Source: Pseudomonadota bacterium
GTDB taxonomy: Bacteria > Desulfobacterota > Desulfobulbia > Desulfobulbales > SURF-16
NCBI GenBank assembly: GCA_018897105.1
Contig: JAHILF010000047.1
Location: 1-55,641 of the forward strand
Direction of reading: 5' to 3'
Length of the DNA stretch: 55,641 bases
Position numbers and translations under genes: made by a program. The notes beneath the pieces are model-generated. The model worked only from the letters and a program-made list of their open reading frames with translations, had not been told where the DNA came from and did not search any database. Shown here in pieces: positions 41,208 to 50,766 of this stretch. How positions within the stretch are numbered: position 1 is the stretch's first letter; each line of letters begins with the position of its first letter.

Positions 41208-43094
41208 TTACTCTTTCTGCGATCTGGCACCCTGAAATCGTAAATTTAAAATACCCTGTTCGATGAGTTCATTCATGAAGATCACGGCCGGAAGTTTCTC
41301 CATAGCTTTTCTAATTTTTTGCTGGGAAGGATGGATGTAGGATTCCGTGCTTTTCGGGGTCGCATGCCCCATCAGGCTCTGGATTACCAGGATGTCTACT
41401 TCCTTCTCGTTGAGATGGAAAGCGAAGGTATGCCTCAAAGTGTGACAGACAACAGGAAAAGATGCTCCGAAATCAGCACGGGCAAGAATTTTCTTAAAAT
41501 TGTCCTCCATGGTCCGGATCGCCAGCCGATTGCCCTTTTTCGAGACGAACAAGGCTTCCGAACCGGCATGGTTATGAAAGGCTGTCCGGACATTGAGATA
41601 TTCGACCAGAATCTGCAGGAGTTCGTCATGGAGATAGAGATCTCTGACCCTGTTTCCTTTGCCCATTACCATAAGGGACCGCCTGTCAAGATCAATGCTG
41701 CCGAGATCAAGCCGATGCACCTCTCCGACCCTGAGTCCGGCAAGATACATCAGGCCGTACACGGCATAATCCCGGATTCCGAGAGCGGTTGTTCGGTCAA
41801 TGACGGCAAAGAGACGTCGAACCTGCTGATTGGTAAGTGCCTGAGGGCGGTTCTTGTAACCTCCGCGGATTTTCAAGATGCTGTCAAAAGGCAGACTGTC
41901 AGCGGCCTCGACATCTAATAGACGAAGATGCTGGGCATATCTTTTGAGGGTAAATATTTTGCGGTTGATGGATCCACCGCTATTGTTGCGTTCTAGCTTG
42001 AGGAAATACTGAAAATATATGACCGCCGGCCCGTCAATGACGGAGTAATTCCCATTGTTGACAAAGTCTTTGAACAGTTGCAGGTCGATCTGGTTTGACT
42101 TGATCGTCTGGTCGCTGGCCTCGTAAATGTTTTTGCGGTAGTCAAAGAAGGTGTCGACGTGGCCGAAGAAATCGTCAATTGCTACTGCCATGAAGTCACC
42201 TCCGGAGAGGACGACTTTGGCCAGGGCCTCTCTCTTCATCTGGTCCGTGATATGGACGTAGAGAGCGGTTTCCTCTTTTTTTTCATGGCCCATCATGGCC
42301 TGGATAGCGGAATACGGAACACCCTGGCGGTACATTTCGGTGGCAAAAGAATGGCGGAGAATATGCGGAGTAACGACCGAGGAAATTTCTGCTTTGCGCA
42401 CATATTCCTGCATCAGCTTCTGGACCCGGTTGTTTGAGATGGCTTTGTCCTGGCTTACCGGGAATAAAGGCTTCTCCTGGCCTCCAGGAGATTGAGGATC
42501 AGCGAGATAGTCCCGGAATTCGTCGTAGAGGACATCGACCACAAAAAGGGCGCGCTGCTTTTTGTTTTTACCTCGCACCCTCAGGAGCCCGATTCTCTCC
42601 CCGGCAACATGCTCCGGCTCAAAGTTTTTTACCTGAAGTCCGGTCAGTTCACTGATTCGCAGGCCGAGACACCAGAGGATTGCAAACATCAGATGGTTGC
42701 GCTTTCCGTACCAGTTTGAGCGATCCACTGCAGCGAGCAACTTGAGAGCCTCATTGGCGGAAATCGGCTGTATTTTTTTACATTTCTTTTTTTTCAGGTA
42801 CGGCAAGGCCTCGGCGGGGTTTTTCTTGATAACGCCGAGTTTGCCGAGAAAGGCGAAGAAGCTTTTCAGGGCGTACTGATGTTGCCGCAAACGGCTGCGG
42901 CTGATGGTGGGGCTGAGAGTTTTCAGCCAGTCCTGGAGGTGTTTTCCCCTGGAGTTCATTGGGTCGATAAGACAGGAATTTTCGGCAAAATTGCAGAAAG
43001 AAACAATGCTTGACGAATAAGTGTCCACCGTACTCGTGGCAAATCCGGCGACCTCAAGAAGTTCCTTTTTGTATCGGACAATGAAATTTTTCAT
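41208..43094 (-). CDS. double tyrosine recombinase (two complete integrase modules fused)
   Basis: 628 residues with two full phage-integrase modules. Module 1: SAM-like core-binding domain (about 1-100), then R146 (CLGLRISEL), K176, H244-x2-R247 (HILRHSFA), H270 and Y279 (ETALYVHI). Module 2 (about 310-628): R455 (AGLRVGEVH), K479, H551-x2-R554 (HTLRHTFA), H577 and Y586 (TESYIHPS). Both active sites look intact. The ATG overlaps the upstream recombinase stop (ATGA) and GGGAGG precedes it. Three recombinase modules in two coupled genes recall RIT (recombinase-in-trio) elements, here with RitB and RitC apparently fused. TnpB of Tn554 is of similar length but has one module. Confidence 0.85.
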   Translation of the reverse strand: MKNFIVRYKKELLEVAGFATSTVDTYSSSIVSFCNFAENSCLIDPMNSRGKHLQDWLKTLSPTISRSRLRQHQYALKSFFAFLGKLGVIKKNPAEALPYLKKKKCKKIQPISANEALKLLAAVDRSNWYGKRNHLMFAILWCLGLRISELTGLQVKNFEPEHVAGERIGLLRVRGKNKKQRALFVVDVLYDEFRDYLADPQSPGGQEKPLFPVSQDKAISNNRVQKLMQEYVRKAEISSVVTPHILRHSFATEMYRQGVPYSAIQAMMGHEKKEETALYVHITDQMKREALAKVVLSGGDFMAVAIDDFFGHVDTFFDYRKNIYEASDQTIKSNQIDLQLFKDFVNNGNYSVIDGPAVIYFQYFLKLERNNSGGSINRKIFTLKRYAQHLRLLDVEAADSLPFDSILKIRGGYKNRPQALTNQQVRRLFAVIDRTTALGIRDYAVYGLMYLAGLRVGEVHRLDLGSIDLDRRSLMVMGKGNRVRDLYLHDELLQILVEYLNVRTAFHNHAGSEALFVSKKGNRLAIRTMEDNFKKILARADFGASFPVVCHTLRHTFAFHLNEKEVDILVIQSLMGHATPKSTESYIHPSQQKIRKAMEKLPAVIFMNELIEQGILNLRFQGARSQKE

Positions 43095-43969
43095 GGCTGC
43101 ACCTCCCGCATAAAGGGATGACGCTGCATATAGACCGCATATTGATCCGGATTGAGGTGGGCGTACTTCAGGGTGTTGTGGCGCCGCTCATGGCCGAGCA
43201 CAGCCTGAGTGATAGTAGTTCCGGCGACCTTGTTGAGATGGGTGGCTGCCGTATGCCGGAAAAGTCGGGCATGGAGGCATTTATCTATGCCGAGGCTGTC
43301 TGCCGCAGTTCGAAAGATATCCTGCAGGTTTCGCGGCGAAATGCGTTTTTTGCGAGTGGAGAGGAAGAGAGGGCCATTAGCAAGGTGAAGCCGGTCAATA
43401 TAGATTTCGAGAAGATCTGTCAGCAGTTCCGGGAGAACGATTTGCCGTTGCCGTCGTCCTTTCTCCTTGATCCATGCAAGACCGGCCTCATAGTCAATAT
43501 GTTCGACGTCAAGGGCGATAAGTGTCCCTGTCCGCAGTCCCAGAAGGCCGAGCATGAGAATCATGACAAGGTTTCTGAGCCCATTGGTCGAATCGGCCTT
43601 GCGCCAGAAAAACTTTATGAGGCGGTTGAATTCCTCAATGGTCAGGAAATAGGGAACGGTTTTTTCAATCTTCGGGTAAGGGAGTCCGAGGGCAATATTG
43701 TCTTTGACATGCCCGGTTACGGTAAGGAAGTGGAAAAACTGGTGCAGGCACCAGACCCGTGCCTTCTTTTTGTGAATGGACGGCTCGTTGAAATCGGCAA
43801 CAAAATCGGAAAGATGCCCATATGTGATGTCCGCCGGGGAATCGATCCGCATCGAAGCGGCATAGGCGGTGAATTCCCGGAGGCTTGTGGCAAGAGATTC
43901 AATTGATTTAGCTGAGAAATCGGCAACTTTACAATAGGCAAGAAAATCGGTAGTGTACTTTTTGAGCAT
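43091..43969 (-). CDS. tyrosine recombinase, first of the trio
   Basis: 292 residues. The N-terminal SAM-like domain is followed by a catalytic domain with R146 (LLGLRTGTL), K170, box II, H260 (GHERRHNTLKYAHL) and Y269. In box II the usual His of HxLRH is Arg (R235-L-F-R238-H239), a substitution seen in some XerC/D-like divergent members. AAGGAGG precedes the ATG. It overlaps the fused double recombinase by four bases. It would act together with it in strand exchange. Confidence 0.88.
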   Translation of the reverse strand: MLKKYTTDFLAYCKVADFSAKSIESLATSLREFTAYAASMRIDSPADITYGHLSDFVADFNEPSIHKKKARVWCLHQFFHFLTVTGHVKDNIALGLPYPKIEKTVPYFLTIEEFNRLIKFFWRKADSTNGLRNLVMILMLGLLGLRTGTLIALDVEHIDYEAGLAWIKEKGRRQRQIVLPELLTDLLEIYIDRLHLANGPLFLSTRKKRISPRNLQDIFRTAADSLGIDKCLHARLFRHTAATHLNKVAGTTITQAVLGHERRHNTLKYAHLNPDQYAVYMQRHPFMREVQP

Positions 43970-44085
43970 AGGGGGACCCTCCTTTTAAAACGTGGTGGTA
44001 TTATTAAAGGGTTTCCTTATGCTCTTCTTTGGAAATAATCAACCTCAATGCCGCTTATCAGGGCTCACTGCGAGGTTTATGGGTT

Positions 44086-44697
44086 ATGCTTAGAAAATCA
44101 GATGATCAATCTATGACAGAAACTACGAAAGTAGATAAGATTCTTTTTAAACTTAAAAATAATCGATTTGTATCTGTTATTGTTGTTATTGCCATAATTT
44201 TTCTTGCAATAATTTCGCTTGCTGAAGGTGTGCAGAAAGCTGGGAAGCTATTTGGAAGCACTTTTGCAAAGGAACAATCCTCAATAAATTTTGATAAAGA
44301 AACTTTAGATTCATTTGTAAAGATAGTCCGTAATATAGATTTGTTTCTATTGAAACTTGAGCTGAGTAAAAATGAAGTGTTAACTTTAGAGCAAGAATTT
44401 GATCTTTATGTCACAATTCAAGCAGATTTAAATAGTTGGGCACTTCGTAATACATTAAGTTCGCTAAATGACATCTCTGTGAAGAATTCGCAACTAATGG
44501 CGCAACAATGGGAAGACTTAGGATTACTTTTAAAGAATGGAGCTAATAGAAAAGTAATATCAAGTGCCTCAAAGGCAATTCAAATGTCAATGAATTCCAT
44601 ACTTATTTATGGAGTTTATATATTGAATTCAGGTAACCGATCACAGGGTAGCGGTCAGGCAATAACAGTGAGGCAGCAAGAAATTACAGAGCAGTAA
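44086..44697 (+). CDS. unknown membrane protein
   Basis: 203 residues from the ATG at 44086 (a TTG at 44029 is possible). One clear helix (FVSVIVVIAIIFLAIISLAEGV) near residue 30-50 is followed by a helical, polar domain with no recognised motif. Base use is strikingly AT-rich compared with the flanking genes, which suggests recent transfer. It lies divergently next to the recombinase locus and may be cargo of that element. Function unknown. Confidence 0.6.
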   Translation: MLRKSDDQSMTETTKVDKILFKLKNNRFVSVIVVIAIIFLAIISLAEGVQKAGKLFGSTFAKEQSSINFDKETLDSFVKIVRNIDLFLLKLELSKNEVLTLEQEFDLYVTIQADLNSWALRNTLSSLNDISVKNSQLMAQQWEDLGLLLKNGANRKVISSASKAIQMSMNSILIYGVYILNSGNRSQGSGQAITVRQQEITEQ

Positions 44698-45215
44698 TCC
44701 AAGAGATGTCCGGGGCATGACCGCGAAAATGGGCGGTCAGGGCATCGACGAGGATTGGGAAGGTTGGCTTGTTGTGGAGGCGGCAGGTTTGCCTGGAAAA
44801 AAGGGGACAGATTTAATTTTTCTTTTCCCTATCAAGACAATACCGATGAGAAACGTTGAAAAATAAATCTGTCCCCCTTCCCCAGATTGTCAATTTGGGA
44901 ACGCCAAACATTATTCTTCTGATTCTGCTCATTTGCTAATTAATAGCAATTACTGGCATTATTTTTAATTATAGATTTATGCGTATCAAAGAAGTTCAGA
45001 CCGTTTTCTATAGTGCTTATAAGAATTGTAAAAACTTCCCACAATGCAATAAAGCAAGCATTGACAAAAAAGAACATACCCACAACAATTAAATTCAGGC
45101 GACAGGAAGAGGCTTGGGGCTCTGACGAGGTAAGTCTTTTGACCCGCGTCTAATTTCTGTCGTTCGGGAGTCGTGTTGCAAATGAATGATATTTTAAAGG
45201 AATCGAAGTGGGGGA
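44698..45215. other. intergenic region with REP copy D
   Basis: Apart from the REP element at 44803-44876 no gene is seen. On the minus strand at about 44700-44795 there is a short open stretch (NKPTFPILVDALTAHFRGHA) that looks like the end of a protein, but I do not recognise it. Confidence 0.4.
44803..44876. repeat. GGGGACAGATTTA inverted pair, copy D
   Basis: GGGGACAGATTTAATTTTTC at the left and GAAAAATAAATCTGTCCCC at the right are inverted copies with about 35 bases between them. This is the same end sequence as beside the RAYT gene at 53527. Confidence 0.75.
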
Positions 45216-45857
45216 ATGAATATTAAGACCATGCAAGATTGGATCGAATACTACATGCCCGACTGGCGGCAGCGGTGTTGTGAATTGCAATCTGCCTGTA
45301 AACGGAGGTTGCGTAACATCAAGCTCCATATCATCAAGCTCTTTACCTATTATCTGGCCGCAGTACTCTGCTTCATGCTCGTATTTGGCATGGCGAACTA
45401 CTTCTGGTTTACTTTCCGGCACACCCCGGTTGGAAGTATGTTTCTTGACAGCAACCCGCCGGAAGCCCTTTTGGCCTTCTTCACCGCTACCAATAGCAAT
45501 CTGGTCACCCTGGCCTTCCGGCTCAATATCGATTCGGCCGTTACATGCCTCCTGCTTGGGCTAGTCTGTCAGCTGTTCGCCATCACTCGCTATCTCTATA
45601 CCGGCCGCGGGCTGATAAACCGCCTGCTCTGGTATGCCTTTTGCGCCGCCATAACCAGCTTGGATATCCTTCAGACAGGACAGCAGTTTGACTTTACAAC
45701 CAGCTTTGTCCTATATCTTCTTCCAGCGAGTTGCCTTGCCGGTGTTTGCCTTGAATTTACCTCCCTCCTGCTCCCTGAGATCTGGATAGTGTTCAGGCTA
45801 AAGGAGTTACGGCAAGTTGTCAAGATAGCCAGAATTCGCAATAATCAGCGTAAGTGA
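45216..45857 (+). CDS. unknown polytopic membrane protein
   Basis: 213 residues. Helices are predicted at about 38-60 (LFTYYLAAVLCFMLVFGMANYF), 105-125 (AVTCLLLGLVCQLFAI), 135-150 and 160-188 (FVLYLLPASCLAGVCLEFTS). N- and C-termini are basic and arginine-rich. No motif is recognised. It follows the AT-rich protein in the same direction but has the GC content of the host chromosome. Confidence 0.6.
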   Translation: MNIKTMQDWIEYYMPDWRQRCCELQSACKRRLRNIKLHIIKLFTYYLAAVLCFMLVFGMANYFWFTFRHTPVGSMFLDSNPPEALLAFFTATNSNLVTLAFRLNIDSAVTCLLLGLVCQLFAITRYLYTGRGLINRLLWYAFCAAITSLDILQTGQQFDFTTSFVLYLLPASCLAGVCLEFTSLLLPEIWIVFRLKELRQVVKIARIRNNQRK

Positions 45858-45992
45858 ACAAGGTTAAAGCCCTGAGTTTTTTGGTCCCTCTTCGCGCACC
45901 AAAGGGTCTTGAAATATGAGTTTTGTCAACCCTGAGTCTCCGAATTCACAATTCAAGATTTGTTCTTATCCTTCTCAAGCGTAATGCATCCT

Positions 45993-46064
45993 GCCGGAGC
46001 GGGCCTTGCCCGCGATAACGGAGTTTTGGCAATGCCAAAGGTCGCGGGCAAGGCCCGCTCCGGC
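45993..46064. repeat. GGAGCGGGC hairpin repeat, second complete copy
   Basis: The left arm 45993-46015 (GCCGGAGCGGGCCTTG then CCCGCGA) is perfectly complementary to 46042-46064. The loop has TTTTGGCAATGCCAAA, a nested hairpin. Relative to the copy at 24481, each arm differs at the same base pairs and stays paired. Confidence 0.8.
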
Positions 46065-46180
46065 GCGAACTTTCATACATTGTTGTTCCCGCTTGCGGAG
46101 ATGGCGGTTAGCTGACAGTTATTTTGGCGGGTAAGCACAGATTACTGACCACAAAAATGGGGGACTGTGACAAAATATAT

Positions 46181-46211
46181 TTCTTTGTGATCTCCGTGTG
46201 CTCTGTGGTGA
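46181..46211. repeat. CACAGAG repeat, right half only
   Basis: TTTGTGATCTCCGTGTGCTC then TGTGGTGAA matches the right arm of the other copies. The left arm is missing. It lies just past the RND gene stop. Confidence 0.6.
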
Positions 46212-46242
46212 AAAAAAGACTTTTTAAGTGTGTGTACTCAAC

Positions 46243-49200
46243 TCAGTCAAGATCCACGTTCTTTTCCCCGGAGAGCCAGCCGTACTGTTTCCAATACAGG
46301 CGTTTGATGCGGTCCATGGCCTGCCTGCGTTTTTCTGGCAACTGTTCCAGCAGGTAGTAAAGGGTGGGCACCACCACCAGGGTGAGGAAAGTGGCCACCA
46401 TCAGGCCGAAGATGACCACCACGGCCATGGAGCGCCACCACTGGCTTGATTCGCTGACCCAGGAGATGGTGAGATCGTGGAAATCAAAGGAGACGCCGGT
46501 GACCATGGGGATCAGGCCGAGGATGGTGGTGATGGCGGTGAGCATGACCGGCCGCAATCGGGTGGCCCCGGCGGCAACCACCGCCTCGGCCAGGGCCATG
46601 CCCCGCTCCCGCAGCTTGTTGGTGTAATCGAGCAGGACGATGGCGTTGTTCACCACCACGCCAGCCAGCGAGATGACGCCCACCCCGGTCATGATGATGC
46701 CGAAGGGCTGCCGGAAGAGCATCAGGCCGAGGAAGGCCCCGCCGAGAGAGAGGATCACCGAGGTCATGATGATGAAGGGCTGGGTGATGGAGTTGAACTG
46801 GCTCACCAGGATGAGAAAGATCAGCAGCAGGGCGACGATAAAGGCCTTGGAGAGAAAATCCTCGGACTCCTGCTGGAACTCGAATTCACCGGTGAACTTG
46901 GTCTGATAGCCGGGCGGCAGGGGGAGTTTTTTCAGCAGTTCCTCGGCCTGGGCTCTGGCAACCGGGGCCGGCACCTTGGCTTCATCCACATTGGCCTTCA
47001 CCGTCACCACCCGCTCGTTGTTGATGCGGGTGATATCGCCGATGGAGCCGCCGTATTCTACTTTTGCCATGGTGGACAGGGGCACCAGTTGGCCAGAGGG
47101 GGTGGGGATCATCAGCTCGTGCAGCACGTCCACCACCCGTCGGTCGTCCTCCTGGAGCTGGACGGTGATGTCGTAGTCCTCATCCTTTTCGCGGTAGGAG
47201 GAGACATCCAGGCCGTTGTAGGCGGTTTTCAGGGCAAAGCCGATCATGTCGGTGGTGAGGCCGAAAAGCGCCGCCTTCTGTCGGTCCACGGTCACGTGCA
47301 CGGAGGGGGTGCCTTCGACAAAGTCGTCGCGGATATCCTCCACATGGGGGACCTGTGCCACGATCTTTTTGACCTCGGCCGCCAGATGGCCCAGCACGCT
47401 GAAATCATCGCCGGAGATTTCGATATTGATCGCTGCGCCGGTGGGCGGGCCCTCCTCGGCCGAGGCAATGGTCAGCTTGGCCCCGGGAATGTCTTTGATG
47501 CGCCGGCGGATGGTTTCCAGGGTGTCGTTGGAGGAACCGGTCCGGTCCTTCATCTCCAGAAAGCGGATGCCCACATGGTTGGGGGCGTTGGGGTCAAAGG
47601 CGGTGCCGGCGCTGGCGGTGACGATCCCTTTGGTGTAGATGTTTCTGATGTTGCCCAGATCGCTCGGTCCGGCAAATGACGATCCGTCAGCCTTTTTGTG
47701 TTCCATGGGCTGCAGGGCCCTGTTATATTCTTCGTCCGAAGGCTCCAGCGACACGCGATCCCAGGTCAGTGGGGCGGTCACTGCCAGCTCGATGCGTTTG
47801 AGGATGCGGTCGATATAATCCAGGTCCGCCCCTTCAGGCACATCCAGGTTGACGTACATGCTGGCCGGATCGATGTCCGGGAAGAACTCGATGGGTTTTT
47901 CCAGCCCCACGGCCAGCAGCCAGCCCTGCACCATGAGCACCAGCACGGTAAAGCCGCAGAGTATGACGCTGAAGGGGCGGGCAAGGCAAAGGGTGAGAAG
48001 CCTGGCGTAGCCGCGTAGCCAGCGCCCTTTGATCTCCGCTGGTTTTTCCACGGCGGCCGCCACTTCCTCCATGCTTTTCGCCGGGGCGTTTGGGTCTTTG
48101 CTTTGGACCTTCATGAACAGGGAGGCAAAGGCCGGATTGATGACTAAAGCGACAAAGAGGCTTGAGGTGAGGGTGATGATCAGAGTCAGGGGGAGATAGC
48201 TCATGAACTCGCCCATGATGCCGGGCCAGAAGAGCATGGGGGCAAATGCGCCCAGAGTGGTGAGGGTGGAGCCGATCACCGGGTAGGCCACCTCGGAGGT
48301 GGCTTTTATGGCGGCATCATAGCGCGAGGCGCCCTGTTCCATGAAACGGTAGGTGTTTTCGATGATGACGATGGCATTGTCCACCAGCATGCCGAGGGCC
48401 AGGGTCAGGCTGAAGAGCACCACCATGTTGAGGGTGATGCCGAGCAGGTAGAGGACGATGAAGGTGAGCAGCATGGAAAAGGGGATGGCCAGGCTCACCA
48501 TCAGCGCATTGCGCAGGCCCATGGCAAAGAAGATTACCACCAGCACCAGCACCAGTCCGGTGAGGATGTTGTTTTCCAGGTCCGCCACCATGAGATCGAT
48601 GTCCCGGGCCTTGTCCATGACCTTGGTGATTTCCGTGCCCCGGGGCCAGGTGGGCTGCACCCTGGCAATATGGCTGTCGATCTGTTTGCTGATGGCGATG
48701 ATATTTTCGCCGGAGCGTTTCTTGACCGCCAGGTTCACCGCGGCCCGGCCGTCCAGGCGGGAGCGGCTGGTCTCCTCCTTGAAGCCGTCCACCACCCGGG
48801 CCACATCCTTGAGATAAATCGGTTTGCCGTCATGGGTGCCGATGATCAGTCCGTAAATCTCTTCGGGAGTCTTGAACTCACCGGGCACCCTGAGCTGGAA
48901 ACGTCCATCGCCCATGCGGATAGCGCCGCCCGAGGTATTCTGGTTCTCGCTGGCCACCACCTGCTGCAGGGCGCTGATATCCAGGCCGTAATAGGCCAGC
49001 TTCTCCGGAAAGACCTCCACCCGGATCTCCCGCTCCAGGCCGCCGGTGACATCCACGGCCAGCACGCAGGGGATGGCCTCGATGGCGTCCTCCAGGTCAT
49101 CGGCAATCTCTTTGAGGCAGGGCAGGCCGCAGGTGCCGGAGAGCGAAAAGACCACAATGGGCAGCTCGGAAAAGTTGACCTCGAAAACCGACGGATCATT

Positions 49201-49572
49201 TTCCAGGTCCTGGGGCAGCTCGTTCTTGGCCTCGTCCACCTTGTCCTTGACGTCCTGCATGGCCTGGTCGATATCCGTGCCGGTGACGAACTCAACATTA
49301 ATGGAGGAGAGCCCTTCGGCGCTCACCGATTGGATCTTTTTCAGGCCGTCCAGCCCCTTGAGCTTTTTCTCGATCTCAATGGTGATGGCGGTCTCGATAT
49401 CCGTGGGAGACACCCCGCGGTATTCTGTGGAGACAAAGACGTTGGGAATGGAGATGTCCGGGTCGCTTTCACGGGGCAGCACCATGTAGCAGTAGGTGCC
49501 GAAGACAATGATCAGTACGGCTAGGACAAGCACGGTGACGCTCTTTTTGACGGCGGTGTCGGAGACGATCAT
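46243..49572 (-). CDS. RND-family efflux transporter (inner-membrane pump)
   Basis: 1109 residues, the AcrB/HAE1 superfamily, full length. Helix 1 VTVLVLAVLIIVFGTYCYMVLP is followed by the pore-domain start SDPDISIPNVFVSTEYRG. Helix 4 carries the proton-relay LALGMLVDNAIVIIENTYR. The C-terminal helices include GVVVNNAIVLLDYTNKLRE. The segment ESDPDISIPN and the absence of MexB-like loops suggest the metabolite/hydrophobe-type RND group rather than heavy-metal CusA, but the substrate is unknown. Its ATG shares one base with the stop of the adaptor gene. Confidence 0.93.
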   Translation of the reverse strand: MIVSDTAVKKSVTVLVLAVLIIVFGTYCYMVLPRESDPDISIPNVFVSTEYRGVSPTDIETAITIEIEKKLKGLDGLKKIQSVSAEGLSSINVEFVTGTDIDQAMQDVKDKVDEAKNELPQDLENDPSVFEVNFSELPIVVFSLSGTCGLPCLKEIADDLEDAIEAIPCVLAVDVTGGLEREIRVEVFPEKLAYYGLDISALQQVVASENQNTSGGAIRMGDGRFQLRVPGEFKTPEEIYGLIIGTHDGKPIYLKDVARVVDGFKEETSRSRLDGRAAVNLAVKKRSGENIIAISKQIDSHIARVQPTWPRGTEITKVMDKARDIDLMVADLENNILTGLVLVLVVIFFAMGLRNALMVSLAIPFSMLLTFIVLYLLGITLNMVVLFSLTLALGMLVDNAIVIIENTYRFMEQGASRYDAAIKATSEVAYPVIGSTLTTLGAFAPMLFWPGIMGEFMSYLPLTLIITLTSSLFVALVINPAFASLFMKVQSKDPNAPAKSMEEVAAAVEKPAEIKGRWLRGYARLLTLCLARPFSVILCGFTVLVLMVQGWLLAVGLEKPIEFFPDIDPASMYVNLDVPEGADLDYIDRILKRIELAVTAPLTWDRVSLEPSDEEYNRALQPMEHKKADGSSFAGPSDLGNIRNIYTKGIVTASAGTAFDPNAPNHVGIRFLEMKDRTGSSNDTLETIRRRIKDIPGAKLTIASAEEGPPTGAAINIEISGDDFSVLGHLAAEVKKIVAQVPHVEDIRDDFVEGTPSVHVTVDRQKAALFGLTTDMIGFALKTAYNGLDVSSYREKDEDYDITVQLQEDDRRVVDVLHELMIPTPSGQLVPLSTMAKVEYGGSIGDITRINNERVVTVKANVDEAKVPAPVARAQAEELLKKLPLPPGYQTKFTGEFEFQQESEDFLSKAFIVALLLIFLILVSQFNSITQPFIIMTSVILSLGGAFLGLMLFRQPFGIIMTGVGVISLAGVVVNNAIVLLDYTNKLRERGMALAEAVVAAGATRLRPVMLTAITTILGLIPMVTGVSFDFHDLTISWVSESSQWWRSMAVVVIFGLMVATFLTLVVVPTLYYLLEQLPEKRRQAMDRIKRLYWKQYGWLSGEKNVDLD

Positions 49573-50720
49573 CAGCGCAGTGCTCCCACATCGGTCAACA
49601 GCTTAATGGTGTTGACCTGCTGGCCGGCCTCCACATCGCGGTGGCCCTCGATAATGACCCGTTCCCCGGCTGCAAGCCCCTGGGTGACCTGGGCCTGCCA
49701 CTCCTCCATGATCCCCAGGGTGACCAGTCTTTTTTCCGCCACGCCGTCTTTTTCCACAAAGACATAGTGCTCGTCATTGCGAGTGAGCACGGCGTAAAGC
49801 GGCACGATGATGGCCTGGCCAACGGTTTTTTTGATGATATTGGCGCGCAGGAACATGCCGGGCAGGATCTCTCTCCGGGGATTGTCCACCGCCAGTTCCA
49901 GACGGTACAGTCGGGCCTGGTTTTCCGGTGACGACGACAGAAAAAACTTGCGGCCCGTAATCCTGCGGTCATCCAGGGCCTGAATGGTGAACTCCACTGT
50001 GTCGAGTCCCCGCACCGCGGCCACATCCGATTCCGGGATGCCGATCACCGCCTTGACCTGATCGATTTTGAGCAGTTCCGCCATGGGGTCGCCCACGCTG
50101 AGCATCAGCCCCTTTTTCAGATCAAGCCGGCGGATAACCCCGGACATGGGGGCGGTGATGCTGCAGCGGGACAGGTTGAGTGCGGCATCGTCCATGGCCG
50201 CCCTGGCTGTGCGCATTTGGTTTTCGGACTTGTCCAGCTCGGCGGTGGGGATGATGTCCTGTTCGTGCAGCCGCTTGATCCTCTCGATATTGACCTTGGC
50301 CAGATCATAGTTGGCCTTGGCCGCGTCGAGTGCGATGCGGTAGTCCGCCTCCTCGATGCGGGCCAGCACCTCTCCCTCTTTGACCTGCTGACCTTCAATG
50401 ACCAGGATCTCTTCCACCGCGCCGCGGATTTTGGCCATCATTTCCAGCCTGGTCCAGGGTGCGATCTCTCCGGGCAGATTGATGCGGTCATGGATGGCGC
50501 CCGGACTGACTTCCAGCAGCACTGCATTGACACTGGGCCGCTCCTTGGACAGGGCGGCCGCCTTTTCCGCGGTCAGTTGGGAGTTTTTCTTTTTGACCGC
50601 CATGGACAGGCCGATAATCATGATAACCAGCACCAACAGCACTAGCCGGGGCAGGTTCTGCATGATCAGTTTTACTATCCGCCCTCGTCGGGTTTGTGGG
50701 GTTATGTCGTCGGGCTGCAT
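49572..50720 (-). CDS. RND efflux periplasmic adaptor subunit
   Basis: 382 residues from the ATG at 50720 (AAGGA upstream). A single N-terminal helix (LVLLVLVIMIIGLSMAV) anchors it. The barrel-sandwich halves are AKIRGAVEEILVIEGQQVKEG and SITAPMSGVIRRLDLKKGLM, around a coiled-coil hairpin (YRIALDAAKANYDLAKVNIE). The beta-barrel and membrane-proximal domains end with VTQGLAAGERVIIEGHRDVE. It links the pump to an outer-membrane factor, not encoded here. An upstream ATG at 50747 lacks a ribosome site. Confidence 0.92.
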   Translation of the reverse strand: MQPDDITPQTRRGRIVKLIMQNLPRLVLLVLVIMIIGLSMAVKKKNSQLTAEKAAALSKERPSVNAVLLEVSPGAIHDRINLPGEIAPWTRLEMMAKIRGAVEEILVIEGQQVKEGEVLARIEEADYRIALDAAKANYDLAKVNIERIKRLHEQDIIPTAELDKSENQMRTARAAMDDAALNLSRCSITAPMSGVIRRLDLKKGLMLSVGDPMAELLKIDQVKAVIGIPESDVAAVRGLDTVEFTIQALDDRRITGRKFFLSSSPENQARLYRLELAVDNPRREILPGMFLRANIIKKTVGQAIIVPLYAVLTRNDEHYVFVEKDGVAEKRLVTLGIMEEWQAQVTQGLAAGERVIIEGHRDVEAGQQVNTIKLLTDVGALR

Positions 50721-50766
50721 TGTTTTCCTTGATTTCCCTGGTTGCAATTAGGCGGTAAACAGATAC

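Noticed and set aside
40955-44070. TGCCGCTTA occurs on both sides of the recombinase locus (about 40961 and 44052)
   Set aside because: Nine shared bases over this distance can be chance; surrounding bases do not align, so I do not call them att sites.
1283-46064. CRISPR array
   Set aside because: The repeated sequences are dispersed palindromes kilobases apart, with no regular spacers.
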